Shown here one piece after another: positions 1 through 8,252 of a stretch of 14,980 nucleotides of DNA. Under the pieces are notes generated by a model. That model made no database searches, had not been told where the DNA came from, and saw only the letters and a list, made by a program, of their open reading frames with translations. The DNA is from an uncultured Mycoplasmatota bacterium (GTDB lineage Bacteria; Bacillota_I; Bacilli_A; RF39; UBA660): contig USGP01000025.1 of the NCBI GenBank assembly GCA_900554315.1, positions 1 through 14,980 on the forward strand, given 5' to 3'. The translations under genes and the position numbers were made by a program. Positions within the stretch are counted from its first letter, which is position 1, and each line of letters opens with the position of its first letter.

Positions 1-850
<850 letters not shown>

Positions 851-914
851 AATTTATTTTAATTAGTTTGTTTTATTGTTCAATCCTAACTGTCTCAAAG
901 TTGACGTTTTGCTT

Positions 915-928
915 AGTTTTCAAAGATC
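915..928 (-). promoter_or_regulatory. rrn leader boxA antitermination element
   Basis: The minus strand reads GATCTTTGAAAACT, very close to the Bacillus rrn boxA (known form about TGYTCTTTGAAAACT). BoxA RNA is bound by NusB-NusE and lets RNA polymerase read through the untranslated rRNA operon. It sits between the rrn promoter and the 16S 5' end, about 65 nt before the gene, as expected. Confidence 0.75.
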
Positions 929-939
929 ATCTTCATGAT
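926..939 (-). promoter_or_regulatory. boxB-like hairpin in rrn leader
   Basis: On the minus strand ATCAT-GAAG-ATGAT forms a 5-bp stem with a 4-nt loop. It lies immediately upstream of boxA and shares three bases with it. A small hairpin followed by boxA is the usual order in rrn leader antitermination sites. The role here is inferred from position. Confidence 0.5.
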
Positions 940-969
940 TTTTTTGTGTTTTTCCTGAGTTGCATTGTT

Positions 970-998
970 AATATATCAAATTAAATTATCAAAGTCAA
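970..998 (-). promoter_or_regulatory. rRNA operon promoter
   Basis: On the minus strand the -35 is TTGACT (993-998), the spacer is exactly 17 bp (976-992), and the -10 is TATATT (970-975). It lies about 120 bp before the 16S 5' end and has A-tract DNA directly upstream (an UP-element-like region). No second rrn promoter of similar quality is visible between here and ntdP. Confidence 0.85.
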
Positions 999-1002
999 CA
1001 TG

Positions 1003-1087
1003 TTTTTTACATTTTTTTCACTTTTTTTTTACTTTTTTGCTATTTTTGATAAAAACCATATTTAACACTACTTTTTTGAACTTTTTT
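1003..1087 (-). promoter_or_regulatory. UP-element-like phased A-tract region upstream of rrn promoter
   Basis: The minus strand carries A-runs (T-runs on plus) centred near 1005, 1015, 1026, 1035, 1045, 1074 and 1084, i.e. about 10 bp apart, with a gap of three turns between the last two groups. Together with the -35 at 993-998 this is the layout of an UP element or intrinsically curved DNA that binds the RNA polymerase alpha subunit C-terminal domains. The outermost tracts adjoin the ntdP terminator. Confidence 0.55.
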
Positions 1088-1092
1088 ACATA

Positions 1093-1116
1093 GAAAAAAG
1101 AACTTTCGTTCTTTTA
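1093..1116 (-). terminator. Rho-independent terminator of ntdP
   Basis: On the minus strand AAAAGAAC-GAAA-GTTCTTTT forms a hairpin with a GNRA-type loop, followed by a T-run (plus-strand A-run 1094-1099). The TAA stop of ntdP (1114-1116) lies in the left arm. Confidence 0.75.
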
Positions 1117-1668
1117 TTTTGCCTCTTTTATTTGCTTTTTTAATTTATTATATAACTGATTATATTTTTCTATTGTTTCTGTTCGGAACATTGGCTCTTT
1201 ATTTCTTACCATTTCAATTAATGTAGTTAATTCAGATTTTAATATCATATCCAAATCATCCGAGTAATTCATAATTGATTTATGATATTTATATTCTCCG
1301 CGATCTAATACTTTAAAACTACCATCTGGAAACACTCTCAAGTCTAGATCATAATCAATATATTTAATGGTACCATCTTCAACTATATAAGGAGAGGCAA
1401 TATTACAATAATAATAAATACCATTTTTTTTACACTGTCCAATTATATTAAACCATTGGTTTTTAAAAAAGTATAATACTGCAGGCTCTTTTGTATGCCA
1501 TGTTCTTCCATCAGATTCGGTGACTTTTGTTTTTTCGTTTCCGAATACTAAGTAGTCTTCTTTAATGTCTAATAATACAGCTTCATCCCAGGAGCGGTGA
1601 ATCTTGCTATCATGTTTATAACTGTGAATCTGATATCTTTTACCTATTTCTAATTTTTCTTCCTCCAT
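1114..1668 (-). CDS. ntdP: Nucleoside tri-/diphosphate phosphatase (Ntdp, DUF402/UPF0374 family)
   Basis: The 184-residue protein matches the DUF402/Ntdp family along its whole length. Recognisable family blocks are SYKHDSKIHRSW (16-27), TESDGRTW (50-57), YYYCNIASPY (85-94), KYIDYDLD (102-109) and MNYSDDLD near 133-140. Characterised staphylococcal homologues hydrolyse nucleoside tri- and diphosphates with divalent metal. The residues I associate with catalysis and metal binding are all present: R25, N89, D105, D107, D109, D122 and E125 (positions mapped from memory of the family). The ATG at 1668 follows GAGGT 5 nt upstream. The gene is monocistronic, with its own consensus-like promoter and terminator. 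It is cytosolic, with no signal or membrane segment. The physiological substrate in this organism is not shown by the sequence. Confidence 0.9.
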   Translation of the reverse strand: MEEEKLEIGKRYQIHSYKHDSKIHRSWDEAVLLDIKEDYLVFGNEKTKVTESDGRTWHTKEPAVLYFFKNQWFNIIGQCKKNGIYYYCNIASPYIVEDGTIKYIDYDLDLRVFPDGSFKVLDRGEYKYHKSIMNYSDDLDMILKSELTTLIEMVRNKEPMFRTETIEKYNQLYNKLKKQIKEAK

Positions 1669-1689
1669 TTTTTACCTCGCTTCTTTTGT

Positions 1690-1718
1690 ATTATAACTTT
1701 TTTTGTGACCTTTTTCAA
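1690..1718 (-). promoter_or_regulatory. Promoter of ntdP
   Basis: On the minus strand TTGAAA (1713-1718), a 17-bp spacer and TATAAT (1690-1695) form a strong sigma-A type promoter, about 20 bp before the start codon. Its -35 lies only a few bases past the T-tract of the preceding operon's terminator. Confidence 0.8.
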
Positions 1719-1723
1719 CCAAT

Positions 1724-1760
1724 AAAAAAGAATGTACTTTGTCTACATTCTTTATTTTTT
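1724..1760 (-). terminator. Rho-independent terminator of the VanZ/ABC/DUF308 operon
   Basis: The inverted repeat GAATGTA (1730-1736) / TACATTC (1744-1750) has a 7-nt loop. A-rich and T-rich flanks lie on both sides, so it could work both ways. On the minus strand it ends in TTTTTTATT, directly after the 56-residue small gene. Confidence 0.8.
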
Positions 1761-1922
1761 AGAAAAATATGATACTCCCCACCATCCAAAGATTACTAGT
1801 ACAGCAACAATAACCATTCCTATCCATACGTTATCTAGGTTCTCAGCAGAGAAGGAATTTAATTTTTCATTCCAATCTTCAATAACATCCATAAGTCCTA
1901 AAATTAACATGTATTTGTTCAT
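1752..1922 (-). CDS. Small single-span membrane protein, 56 aa, last gene of the ABC operon
   Basis: This is an open frame of 57 codons from ATG (1920-1922) to TAA (1752-1754). A good Shine-Dalgarno (AAGGTGAT) lies a few bases before the ATG, in the 13-nt gap after the DUF308 gene. The first ~32 residues are polar and acidic (MDVIEDWNEKLNSF at 11-24, then SAENLDN). Residues 33-51 are hydrophobic and Trp-rich (VWIGMVIVAV, then IFGWWG), and the end is SYFSKK. This predicts one membrane helix with a short basic end. I recognise no family. Its place as the final cistron, between a clear RBS and the operon terminator, argues that it is real. It may be a small partner of the ABC transporter or the DUF308 protein (inference). 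Confidence 0.75.
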   Translation of the reverse strand: MNKYMLILGLMDVIEDWNEKLNSFSAENLDNVWIGMVIVAVLVIFGWWGVSYFSKK

Positions 1923-1935
1923 TTGTTACATCACC

Positions 1936-2586
1936 TTATTTATCATCTTTTTTCTTTCGTTTCTTTCTTGACTTTTTCGTTTTCTTTTCATCTTCGCTTA
2001 TGATTTCTGCATCAGTAATTGTTTCTTCAACTGCTTTTTGAATTTTTGTTACACTGCTTCTAATGGCAATTGTGGAAATTATGTCTAATAGTGCATATAA
2101 GATAATGAATACACCAATTATTTTCATAATACCTAATGCAGCTTTAAACGGATTAAATAAAAGTAGTACACCACAGATTGCACTAATGATAGAAATTACC
2201 ATTGTTGTTTTCCACATTCTGTTTTCATCATCTTTTAATTGGAAAGCATAGTTTAGCTTGCCTGCACTACTTATAATAATAGCAATTCCTATTACGGCTG
2301 GAATAATACTAGCTACTGCTTCGTAGCTTTGAATAATTATTATTCCAAAAATAACGGTTACTATTCCGTATACTATATCTAACTCATTACGCTGAGCTGG
2401 GCTTTCTCCGTTTTGAACATAACGTAATAATGCAAGTACACCAATTGCTACTAATACTCCACCTATAATATAAGATATTATCATAATTGTAGTTCTTGAT
2501 TGAAATATCAATAAAACTCCTAAAATAATTAAAATAGCAGAAGTTATTATTGAGGACTTTAAAAATTTCTTCATTAATTTTTCCAT
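1936..2586 (-). CDS. DUF308/HdeD-like integral membrane protein
   Basis: The 216-residue protein has six predicted membrane helices (about 12-28, 33-55, 68-86, 90-110, 126-145 and 149-175) in pairs. Spacing and composition fit DUF308/HdeD-family proteins; E. coli HdeD is linked to acid resistance, but most relatives have no known role. The last ~20 residues (198-216) are almost all Lys, Arg, Asp and Glu, a very basic cytosolic tail (KKSRKKRKKKDDK). The ATG at 2586 follows AGGAG, and that RBS overlaps the TAG stop of the ABC gene, so the two are probably translationally coupled. It is the third gene of a four-gene operon. Function is unknown; an envelope-stress role is only a guess from the neighbours. 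Confidence 0.8.
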   Translation of the reverse strand: MEKLMKKFLKSSIITSAILIILGVLLIFQSRTTIMIISYIIGGVLVAIGVLALLRYVQNGESPAQRNELDIVYGIVTVIFGIIIIQSYEAVASIIPAVIGIAIIISSAGKLNYAFQLKDDENRMWKTTMVISIISAICGVLLLFNPFKAALGIMKIIGVFIILYALLDIISTIAIRSSVTKIQKAVEETITDAEIISEDEKKTKKSRKKRKKKDDK

Positions 2587-2595
2587 ATATTTCTC

Positions 2596-4926
2596 CTATT
2601 CTGTTCGAAGTGCTTCCACAGGATCTTTCTTTGATGCTATGCTGGCAGGTATCAATCCCCCAATTACTGTTAAGGTTACACTTACTACTATCAATATTAT
2701 AGCATGAATTGGATTTAATTGGGCAACATTTGGTAATTCTGATAAATTTTCTATAATTTTATTAGTTGGAAATGTCAATATTTCGGCAATTACAATTCCT
2801 AATACACCAGAAAATACGCCTACAATAAACGTTTCTGCATTAAATACACGTTTTATATCTTTCTTTCTAGCACCTAGTGCACGTAAAATACCAATTTCTT
2901 TTGTTCTCTCTAATACAGATATATAAGTAATAATTGCTATCATAATACAAGATACTACTAATGATATAGAAGAGAATGCAATTAAGACATACGTAACTGC
3001 GTCCATAATACTTCCTGATAATGAACTAATCATGGCAGCATAGTCCGTATATAACACTTTATTTTCTTCCTCTTTTCCTTCATTATATTCATCTAAGTAA
3101 TCTGTTATATAGTCTTTAGTATCAAAATCTTTTGGATATAAATAAATAATAGAAGGGGTTACTTCTGCTCCTAGTACACCAAGAATATTGTCTTTTGTTA
3201 CAGTCGATGTAGTTTTATCAAAAGGTTGACCTGTTAAAACATTGTAATCTACTTCTTGTTGTCTATTTACAATTTCGCTGTCTTTATTTGCGTTAATCAC
3301 TTCATCAACCAATGCATCATTATAATAAATCCCTGATTGTGTTAATTCCTTTTTATCCTCTTTTCCTCTAATAATTGCTTGAATTTTAATCGTAATAGAT
3401 TCTTTATTATCATACATATCTTGGTAATCTTGACTTGGTACAAAGTAATTATTTACTTTATTATAATATACATCATTGGGAATTACTTTAAATTCTTTGT
3501 TTAATACATCTTCAAATGATAAGTTCTTACTTGTATCAAAGCCTAGTTGTTCCAATGTTGCTTGATCCAATTCATTTCTTGCATTTACAGCTAAAACAAT
3601 TCCTGGTTGATTTTGATTAATTTTGCCTGCTAATACATCATAATCTTTCTCAAGAGTACTCTTTCCTTTTACACTTGTTGGGTATAATGTCCATCCCATT
3701 ACTCCAGTTAATGAAGTTGTTGACATAGAATAGTTTGTTGCTGTTGGAACCATAGCATATGTATCATCTGCTTTTTTAGTTACTACATTTAATGTTGTGC
3801 CATATTCGTAGCTTATGGCATTTAAATTTTCTTTATTGATATCTTCAATATAGTCTATATAGTCTTGATCTATTTTATTAAAATGCATCATGGTTTCCAA
3901 TTCGTTTTCTTTTGGATAAATTACATTCTTATTTGTATATTCTTTATGCTTACCATTGTTTTTCATAATTTTTTGCATTGTTTCTTCATTCATGTTCATT
4001 GCTTGGGTACTAATGGTAATTGGCATTTGTGATAGAGTATCTTTTTCATACTCATCTATTTTTTCTTGGAATCCGTTTGACAAAGATAAAATCAAAGCAA
4101 TTCCTATAATTCCAATTGATGAAGCAAATGCTGTTAGAGCAGTTCTACCTTTTTTTGTTTTTATATTATTAAAGGATAATTTTAAAGCTGTGAAAAAACT
4201 CATGGCCGTTTTCTTAATAATGAATTCTCTACCACTATCTTCTTCCTTTTCCACAGGATTAGAGTCTTTTGTAAGCTTTCCATCTTTTAATTCCACAATT
4301 CTTGTGGAATATTTTTCTGCTAATTCTCTATTATGAGTAACCATAATTACTAATTTATCTTTAGAAATTTCTTTTATTAAATCCATAATTTGCTTACTAG
4401 TTTTAGTATCTAAAGCACCAGTAGGTTCATCGGCTAAAATAATATCAGGATCATTGGCTAGTGCTCTGGCTATTGCTACCCGTTGCATTTGTCCACCAGA
4501 AAGTTGATTTGGCTTTTTATGAGCATGTTCTGCAAGTCCTACTCTTTTTAAAGCATCCTCTGCTCTTTTTCTTTTTTCTTTGGATGGAACTCCACTTAAA
4601 GTCATTCCCATTTCTACATTTTCTAATATAGAGATATGTCCAATTAAATTATAATTTTGGAAGATAAAGCCAACACAATTATTTCTATACGCATTCCAAT
4701 CGTTTTCTTTATAATTTTTAGTTGATTTATTGTTAATAATTAAATCTCCCTTATCATAACGATCCAATCCACCTATAATATTTAATAAGGTAGTCTTTCC
4801 ACTTCCACTTGGACCTAAAATACTAACAAATTCATTTGTTCTAAACTTTAGACTTACATTGTCTAATGCTTGTTGGATAAAATTTCCAGTTTTATAACTT
4901 TTACTTATCTTCTTTAACTCCAACAT
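2596..4926 (-). CDS. ABC transporter, ATPase fused to FtsX/MacB-type permease
   Basis: The 776-residue fusion starts with a MacB/LolD-type ATPase (1-~220): Walker A GPSGSGKT (38-45), Q-loop Gln90, signature LSGGQ (142-146), Walker B IILADE (162-167) with the D-loop following, and switch His198. The permease part has a first membrane helix at ~263-284, then a large outside domain of about 350 residues (285-~640), then three helices (~645-670, 697-720, 742-762). Typical MacB/FtsX motifs are RTKEIGILRALGA (near 674-686) and the end ASKKDPVEALR. Such proteins work as dimers and couple ATP hydrolysis to motion of the outer domain, in peptide or lipid efflux, antimicrobial-peptide resistance or signalling. 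The start overlaps the previous gene by 26 nt and has AAGGAG upstream. The substrate cannot be told from the sequence. Confidence 0.9.
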   Translation of the reverse strand: MLELKKISKSYKTGNFIQQALDNVSLKFRTNEFVSILGPSGSGKTTLLNIIGGLDRYDKGDLIINNKSTKNYKENDWNAYRNNCVGFIFQNYNLIGHISILENVEMGMTLSGVPSKEKRKRAEDALKRVGLAEHAHKKPNQLSGGQMQRVAIARALANDPDIILADEPTGALDTKTSKQIMDLIKEISKDKLVIMVTHNRELAEKYSTRIVELKDGKLTKDSNPVEKEEDSGREFIIKKTAMSFFTALKLSFNNIKTKKGRTALTAFASSIGIIGIALILSLSNGFQEKIDEYEKDTLSQMPITISTQAMNMNEETMQKIMKNNGKHKEYTNKNVIYPKENELETMMHFNKIDQDYIDYIEDINKENLNAISYEYGTTLNVVTKKADDTYAMVPTATNYSMSTTSLTGVMGWTLYPTSVKGKSTLEKDYDVLAGKINQNQPGIVLAVNARNELDQATLEQLGFDTSKNLSFEDVLNKEFKVIPNDVYYNKVNNYFVPSQDYQDMYDNKESITIKIQAIIRGKEDKKELTQSGIYYNDALVDEVINANKDSEIVNRQQEVDYNVLTGQPFDKTTSTVTKDNILGVLGAEVTPSIIYLYPKDFDTKDYITDYLDEYNEGKEEENKVLYTDYAAMISSLSGSIMDAVTYVLIAFSSISLVVSCIMIAIITYISVLERTKEIGILRALGARKKDIKRVFNAETFIVGVFSGVLGIVIAEILTFPTNKIIENLSELPNVAQLNPIHAIILIVVSVTLTVIGGLIPASIASKKDPVEALRTE

Positions 4927-6100
4927 TCTTTTTCTCCTTTTTCCTATTTTCTATATTTTCTTCTAAATTATTTTTTTCTTCAGGATCTTCATATTCTATT
5001 GTTGAAATATGTTCTGTATTAGAAAGCTTTTCATATAAAAAAACTTTATTCTTTTTTACTATATTTATTACTATGCTAAAAATATTTATCCAAAAATATA
5101 TAGTTAATATTATTATACAACCAGTTATTATAATTTTTCCAATACCATTTTCTATTGGTAAATTTTTTAATACGTTAATTAGTACAAATTGATAATAAAA
5201 CAATATATAACTTAATAAATATCTTAACTCTACTTTTATTATATTATATTTTGTTTTTCTTTTTGATACGACTTGAATTTTTAATATTACTTTCCCTGGT
5301 GTTTTTCCATTTGTTAATAATGGGATCCCTAAATAATATAATAATAATGTTATTATAGCAGCAAAAGTATTAATTGAACTGTTGTAAGTTAATATACTTA
5401 TTGCAACAAACATTATTGTTAGAAAGAATAAATCAATAAAAAAAGCTACTACTCTTCTGAAAAACGTGACCTTTTTTCCTTTTTTAAAACTTTTAGCATC
5501 TAATTCTTTTCTTGTTGGTAATATAAAGGAAATAATAGGGGTTATCACAAAACCTAACATCGTACCTGTAGTATTTAATATTAAGTCATCTACATCAAAA
5601 AGACGATATGGCCTAGGATATATTCCATATAATCCAGTTAATTGTGTTATTTCAAAAAACAAACTTATTCCAAACCCCAGTATTAATGCTTTATACCATT
5701 TACATTCAAAATAATATCTTAAATAGATGCCAAGTGGTAATGTTAATAATATGTTGAATGCTGCTATATAGAAAGATGGATTGTGAATTAGACTTATGTA
5801 AGATGAAATCTGGGTCCAATCTAATGATAATGAACTTATCTGTCTTATAAAGTCGAAAGGAATTAGTTGTGTGTATGGTGTGGTTAGTTTACTTACTGAT
5901 TCAATAGAAGGTAGTGGTAAAATGACTAAGAAGTAAGCATTTAACAAATATAGAATAAAACTGTAGACAATAATACTCCTTAATAAAGGAATAGAACCAT
6001 ACTTTCTATATTCATAAATTAAGTATGGTAATGTAAACAAAAAGGCAATGAAGGGAAATATTAAAAAGGCTGTTGTAATTGGTATTTTATATATTGACAT
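4901..6100 (-). CDS. VanZ-like and RDD domain fusion membrane protein
   Basis: This 399-residue membrane protein is the first gene of the operon. Residues ~1-195 are VanZ-like: several helices, the conserved FFEITQ (148-153), and the FDVDDLILNTTGTMLG stretch (168-183). Residues ~211-350 form an RDD domain: RRVVAFFID (215-223) and NGKTPGKVILKIQVV (264-278), with further helices. The C-terminal tail after ~360 is charged and Lys/Glu-rich. VanZ proteins are named for low-level teicoplanin resistance, and VanZ-RDD fusions are known in Firmicutes, but their biochemical activity is not established. The ATG at 6100 follows a strong AAGGAGGGA. The stop lies inside the ABC gene (26-nt overlap), so the two products are likely made together. 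A role in envelope antimicrobial tolerance is inferred. Confidence 0.85.
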   Translation of the reverse strand: MSIYKIPITTAFLIFPFIAFLFTLPYLIYEYRKYGSIPLLRSIIVYSFILYLLNAYFLVILPLPSIESVSKLTTPYTQLIPFDFIRQISSLSLDWTQISSYISLIHNPSFYIAAFNILLTLPLGIYLRYYFECKWYKALILGFGISLFFEITQLTGLYGIYPRPYRLFDVDDLILNTTGTMLGFVITPIISFILPTRKELDAKSFKKGKKVTFFRRVVAFFIDLFFLTIMFVAISILTYNSSINTFAAIITLLLYYLGIPLLTNGKTPGKVILKIQVVSKRKTKYNIIKVELRYLLSYILFYYQFVLINVLKNLPIENGIGKIIITGCIIILTIYFWINIFSIVINIVKKNKVFLYEKLSNTEHISTIEYEDPEEKNNLEENIENRKKEKKNVGVKEDK

Positions 6101-6124
6101 AACTTCCCTCCTTAATTCTTATTT

Positions 6125-6133
6125 ATTATAGCA
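6125..6133 (-). promoter_or_regulatory. Extended -10 promoter of the VanZ/ABC operon
   Basis: The minus strand reads TGCTATAAT, an extended -10 (TGnTATAAT), about 25 bp before the VanZ-RDD start. No good -35 is visible. The place where one would lie is within the gpsA terminator hairpin, so terminator and promoter are packed together. Confidence 0.65.
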
Positions 6134-6160
6134 TAAAAAAATGGGATTTTTCATCCCATT
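6134..6160 (-). terminator. Rho-independent terminator of the DUF3048-gpsA operon
   Basis: AATGGGAT (6140-6147) and ATCCCATT (6153-6160) form an 8-bp stem with a 5-nt loop. On the minus strand a run of T follows. The stop codon of gpsA (6159-6161) overlaps the stem. Confidence 0.85.
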
Positions 6161-7133
6161 ATTCTTTTTCCACAAGAAATGTTAATAACAATTCTGGTTC
6201 TTTTCCATTTACCGCAATATCATATATTAAATCTATAATAGGTATAGAAACTTTTTTATCTTTTAATAATTTATAAATAGATTCTAAGGTATAGTAACCT
6301 TCTACTGTTGTATGAGATAAGTACTCATCAATTTCTTCTTTAGATTTCTTTTCTCCTAACAACTTTCCAAAACTATAGTTTCTACTTTTCACAGATGTAC
6401 AAGTTAATAATAAATCGCCAAATCCTGCAAATGATAAAACAGTTTGTTTATTTCCTTGAAATGCATCTATAATTGCTCTCATATCGTGAGTAGCTTCTGT
6501 TAATAACATAGCGGTCGTAGAGTCATTAGCTCCAAGTCCTGCTAGCATTCCTGCTGATAGGGCAATTACGTTTTTAATAGATCCACATATTTCTGTTCCT
6601 ATAATGTCTGTTGTTGTTCTTAATTTTATATGTTTGTTAGCTAAAGCTTTTTTTGTTCTTCTTTCTATTTCTTCATTACGAACTGCTAAAGTTAGACCTG
6701 CTGGCATTTTTGTTACTAAATCCACTGCGAAAGATGGTCCACTAATTACAGCAATATTTTTCGTATCTAAATATTTTTCTAATATTTGATGAATAAATAA
6801 TCCTGTTTCTTGTTCAATGCCTTTAGTAGCAATTACAATATGATTATCTTTTATATATGGTTTCATTGCTATTGCTAAAGAATCTATGAAGGCTGCAGGA
6901 ATTGCTATCACCAACAAATCTTTTCCTTCAATACATTCTTTAATATCTGTTGTTATTTTTATTTTATCTGAAATTGAAAAATTTGGTATTAATCTTTCAT
7001 TTTTTCTTGTTTCTTCTAACTGCTTTTTTTCCTCTTCAAATTTTGTCCACATAGTAATATCGCAGTTGTTATAAGTCATAATGTCACTTAGAGCCATTCC
7101 GTATGCTCCGCAACCGAATAATCCTATCTTCAT
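6159..7133 (-). CDS. gpsA: NAD(P)H-dependent glycerol-3-phosphate dehydrogenase
   Basis: The 324-residue protein is normal length for GpsA, which reduces dihydroxyacetone phosphate to sn-glycerol-3-phosphate, the backbone for phospholipids, in the cytosol. Visible motifs are the Rossmann GxGxxG (GCGAYG, 7-12), ATKGIE (102-107) with Lys104, SGPSFAVD (131-138), EICGSIKNVIAL (181-192) with the expected catalytic Lys187, and GFGDLLLTC (237-245) with Asp240 followed by RNYSFGKLLG (251-260). The ATG at 7133 has GAAAGGAT upstream, and the gap to the preceding DUF3048 gene is only 12 nt. The C-terminus is somewhat short but carries no obvious break. The identification is firm; cofactor preference (NADH or NADPH) is not determined here. 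Confidence 0.95.
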   Translation of the reverse strand: MKIGLFGCGAYGMALSDIMTYNNCDITMWTKFEEEKKQLEETRKNERLIPNFSISDKIKITTDIKECIEGKDLLVIAIPAAFIDSLAIAMKPYIKDNHIVIATKGIEQETGLFIHQILEKYLDTKNIAVISGPSFAVDLVTKMPAGLTLAVRNEEIERRTKKALANKHIKLRTTTDIIGTEICGSIKNVIALSAGMLAGLGANDSTTAMLLTEATHDMRAIIDAFQGNKQTVLSFAGFGDLLLTCTSVKSRNYSFGKLLGEKKSKEEIDEYLSHTTVEGYYTLESIYKLLKDKKVSIPIIDLIYDIAVNGKEPELLLTFLVEKE

Positions 7134-7145
7134 AAAAAATCCTTT

Positions 7146-8252
7146 CTAGCTGATGGTTGGATTGTACGTAGTAGGCATTATTTGAATAAAGGTATTACCA
7201 TCGTTAATATCCACTTCGTCACCATCATTGTATTTATATATAGTTTTAGCACTTCTAGATGTTTTTGTCCAGTATATTGGGATGGCATAGCCGTTTGTAA
7301 TATAATATCCTTCTCCAGTACCAGTAGTGTCTAAATCTTGTCTTCCTTCACTATCTAATTGGGAATTATTAACTTTTTCAATTATAATATTTTTGTAATA
7401 TAATTGCTCTCCCGTCTTTTTATCTATATGAGGAGTACCATTCATATATCTTAAATATACTTTTCTATTGGCATCATATGTATAGCTTCTTTCTTGATAA
7501 TACGAATATGGAATAACTACACTGTTGGCTGTTAATAGACCTTCCCTTGTAATTGGAACTTGTTCCTCCTCACCAGTTTCTGGATTTACTTGTGTTGTTG
7601 TGGAAATTGGATCATTTAAGTTTACTTCATCTGTTGTATAATTTAATAATTTCCAATCATTGGTAGTTGTGTCATATTTTTTTGTTTTTGCATAATCGTA
7701 TAATTTATCTGTAGAGGTAAAGACATTATGAGGAGCGGCTATAGATTTGTCTCGCCAAAATGGGGCTTCATCATATAATCCATTAATATTGTTTACTCCT
7801 AATGCTCTTATGTCATTTTGAGCGTATGTACTCCATCCGTAATGGGCATATATAGCATCACTTTCTAATGCATAATCTAAAAAGTAATGTCTAGAACTAC
7901 GAACTGGTCCTATTAAATCGACATCTTTGTCTTTAAAGACAGCCATAATTCTTGTTAATCCACCTTCTACAATAATTTCATAATTGATATATGATTCCTG
8001 TAAACCAGCATGTCTACCATTACCAATATTATTATCAATCATTACTGCAATTGGTCTTTCATTACTATCTTCATCTACAACTGTTAATTTCTTTTCTTCT
8101 GTCGTCTCTGGATCTTTGGCATTTTTCTTTTCTTCTTTAGGTGTTGTATATAGTAAAAAGATATAAACTAATATTCCTACTGCAAATAGTAGTAATATAA
8201 TTCCAATAAATTTATTTTTATCCATTTTAAATTTTCTTTTTCCTTTTCCCAC
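7146..8252 (-). CDS. DUF3048 (YerB-like) membrane-anchored extracellular protein
   Basis: The 368-residue protein has a basic N-terminus and one membrane helix (~15-36). A charged linker follows, then the DUF3048 N domain: RPIAVMIDN (66-74), EGGLTRIMAVF (96-106), GPVRSSR (115-121) and the YAHYG block. A C-terminal DUF3048 domain runs to the end. The best-known relative is B. subtilis YerB, a putative lipoprotein of unknown function. Unlike YerB, no lipobox Cys follows the helix here, so it is probably anchored by an uncleaved helix. The start is GTG at 8250-8252, supported by AAAGGGAGT upstream. An ATG nine codons later is possible but has a weaker RBS. It is cotranscribed with gpsA (12-nt gap). 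Confidence 0.85.
   Translation of the reverse strand: MGKGKRKFKMDKNKFIGIILLLFAVGILVYIFLLYTTPKEEKKNAKDPETTEEKKLTVVDEDSNERPIAVMIDNNIGNGRHAGLQESYINYEIIVEGGLTRIMAVFKDKDVDLIGPVRSSRHYFLDYALESDAIYAHYGWSTYAQNDIRALGVNNINGLYDEAPFWRDKSIAAPHNVFTSTDKLYDYAKTKKYDTTTNDWKLLNYTTDEVNLNDPISTTTQVNPETGEEEQVPITREGLLTANSVVIPYSYYQERSYTYDANRKVYLRYMNGTPHIDKKTGEQLYYKNIIIEKVNNSQLDSEGRQDLDTTGTGEGYYITNGYAIPIYWTKTSRSAKTIYKYNDGDEVDINDGNTFIQIMPTTYNPTIS

Noticed and set aside
2063..2251. 62-aa plus-strand frame
   Set aside because: Antisense shadow of the DUF308 gene.
3956..4336. 126-aa plus-strand frame
   Set aside because: Antisense shadow of the ABC transporter gene, whose motifs are intact in the minus frame.
5466..5714. 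82-aa plus-strand frame
   Set aside because: Antisense to the VanZ-RDD gene with no ribosome site.
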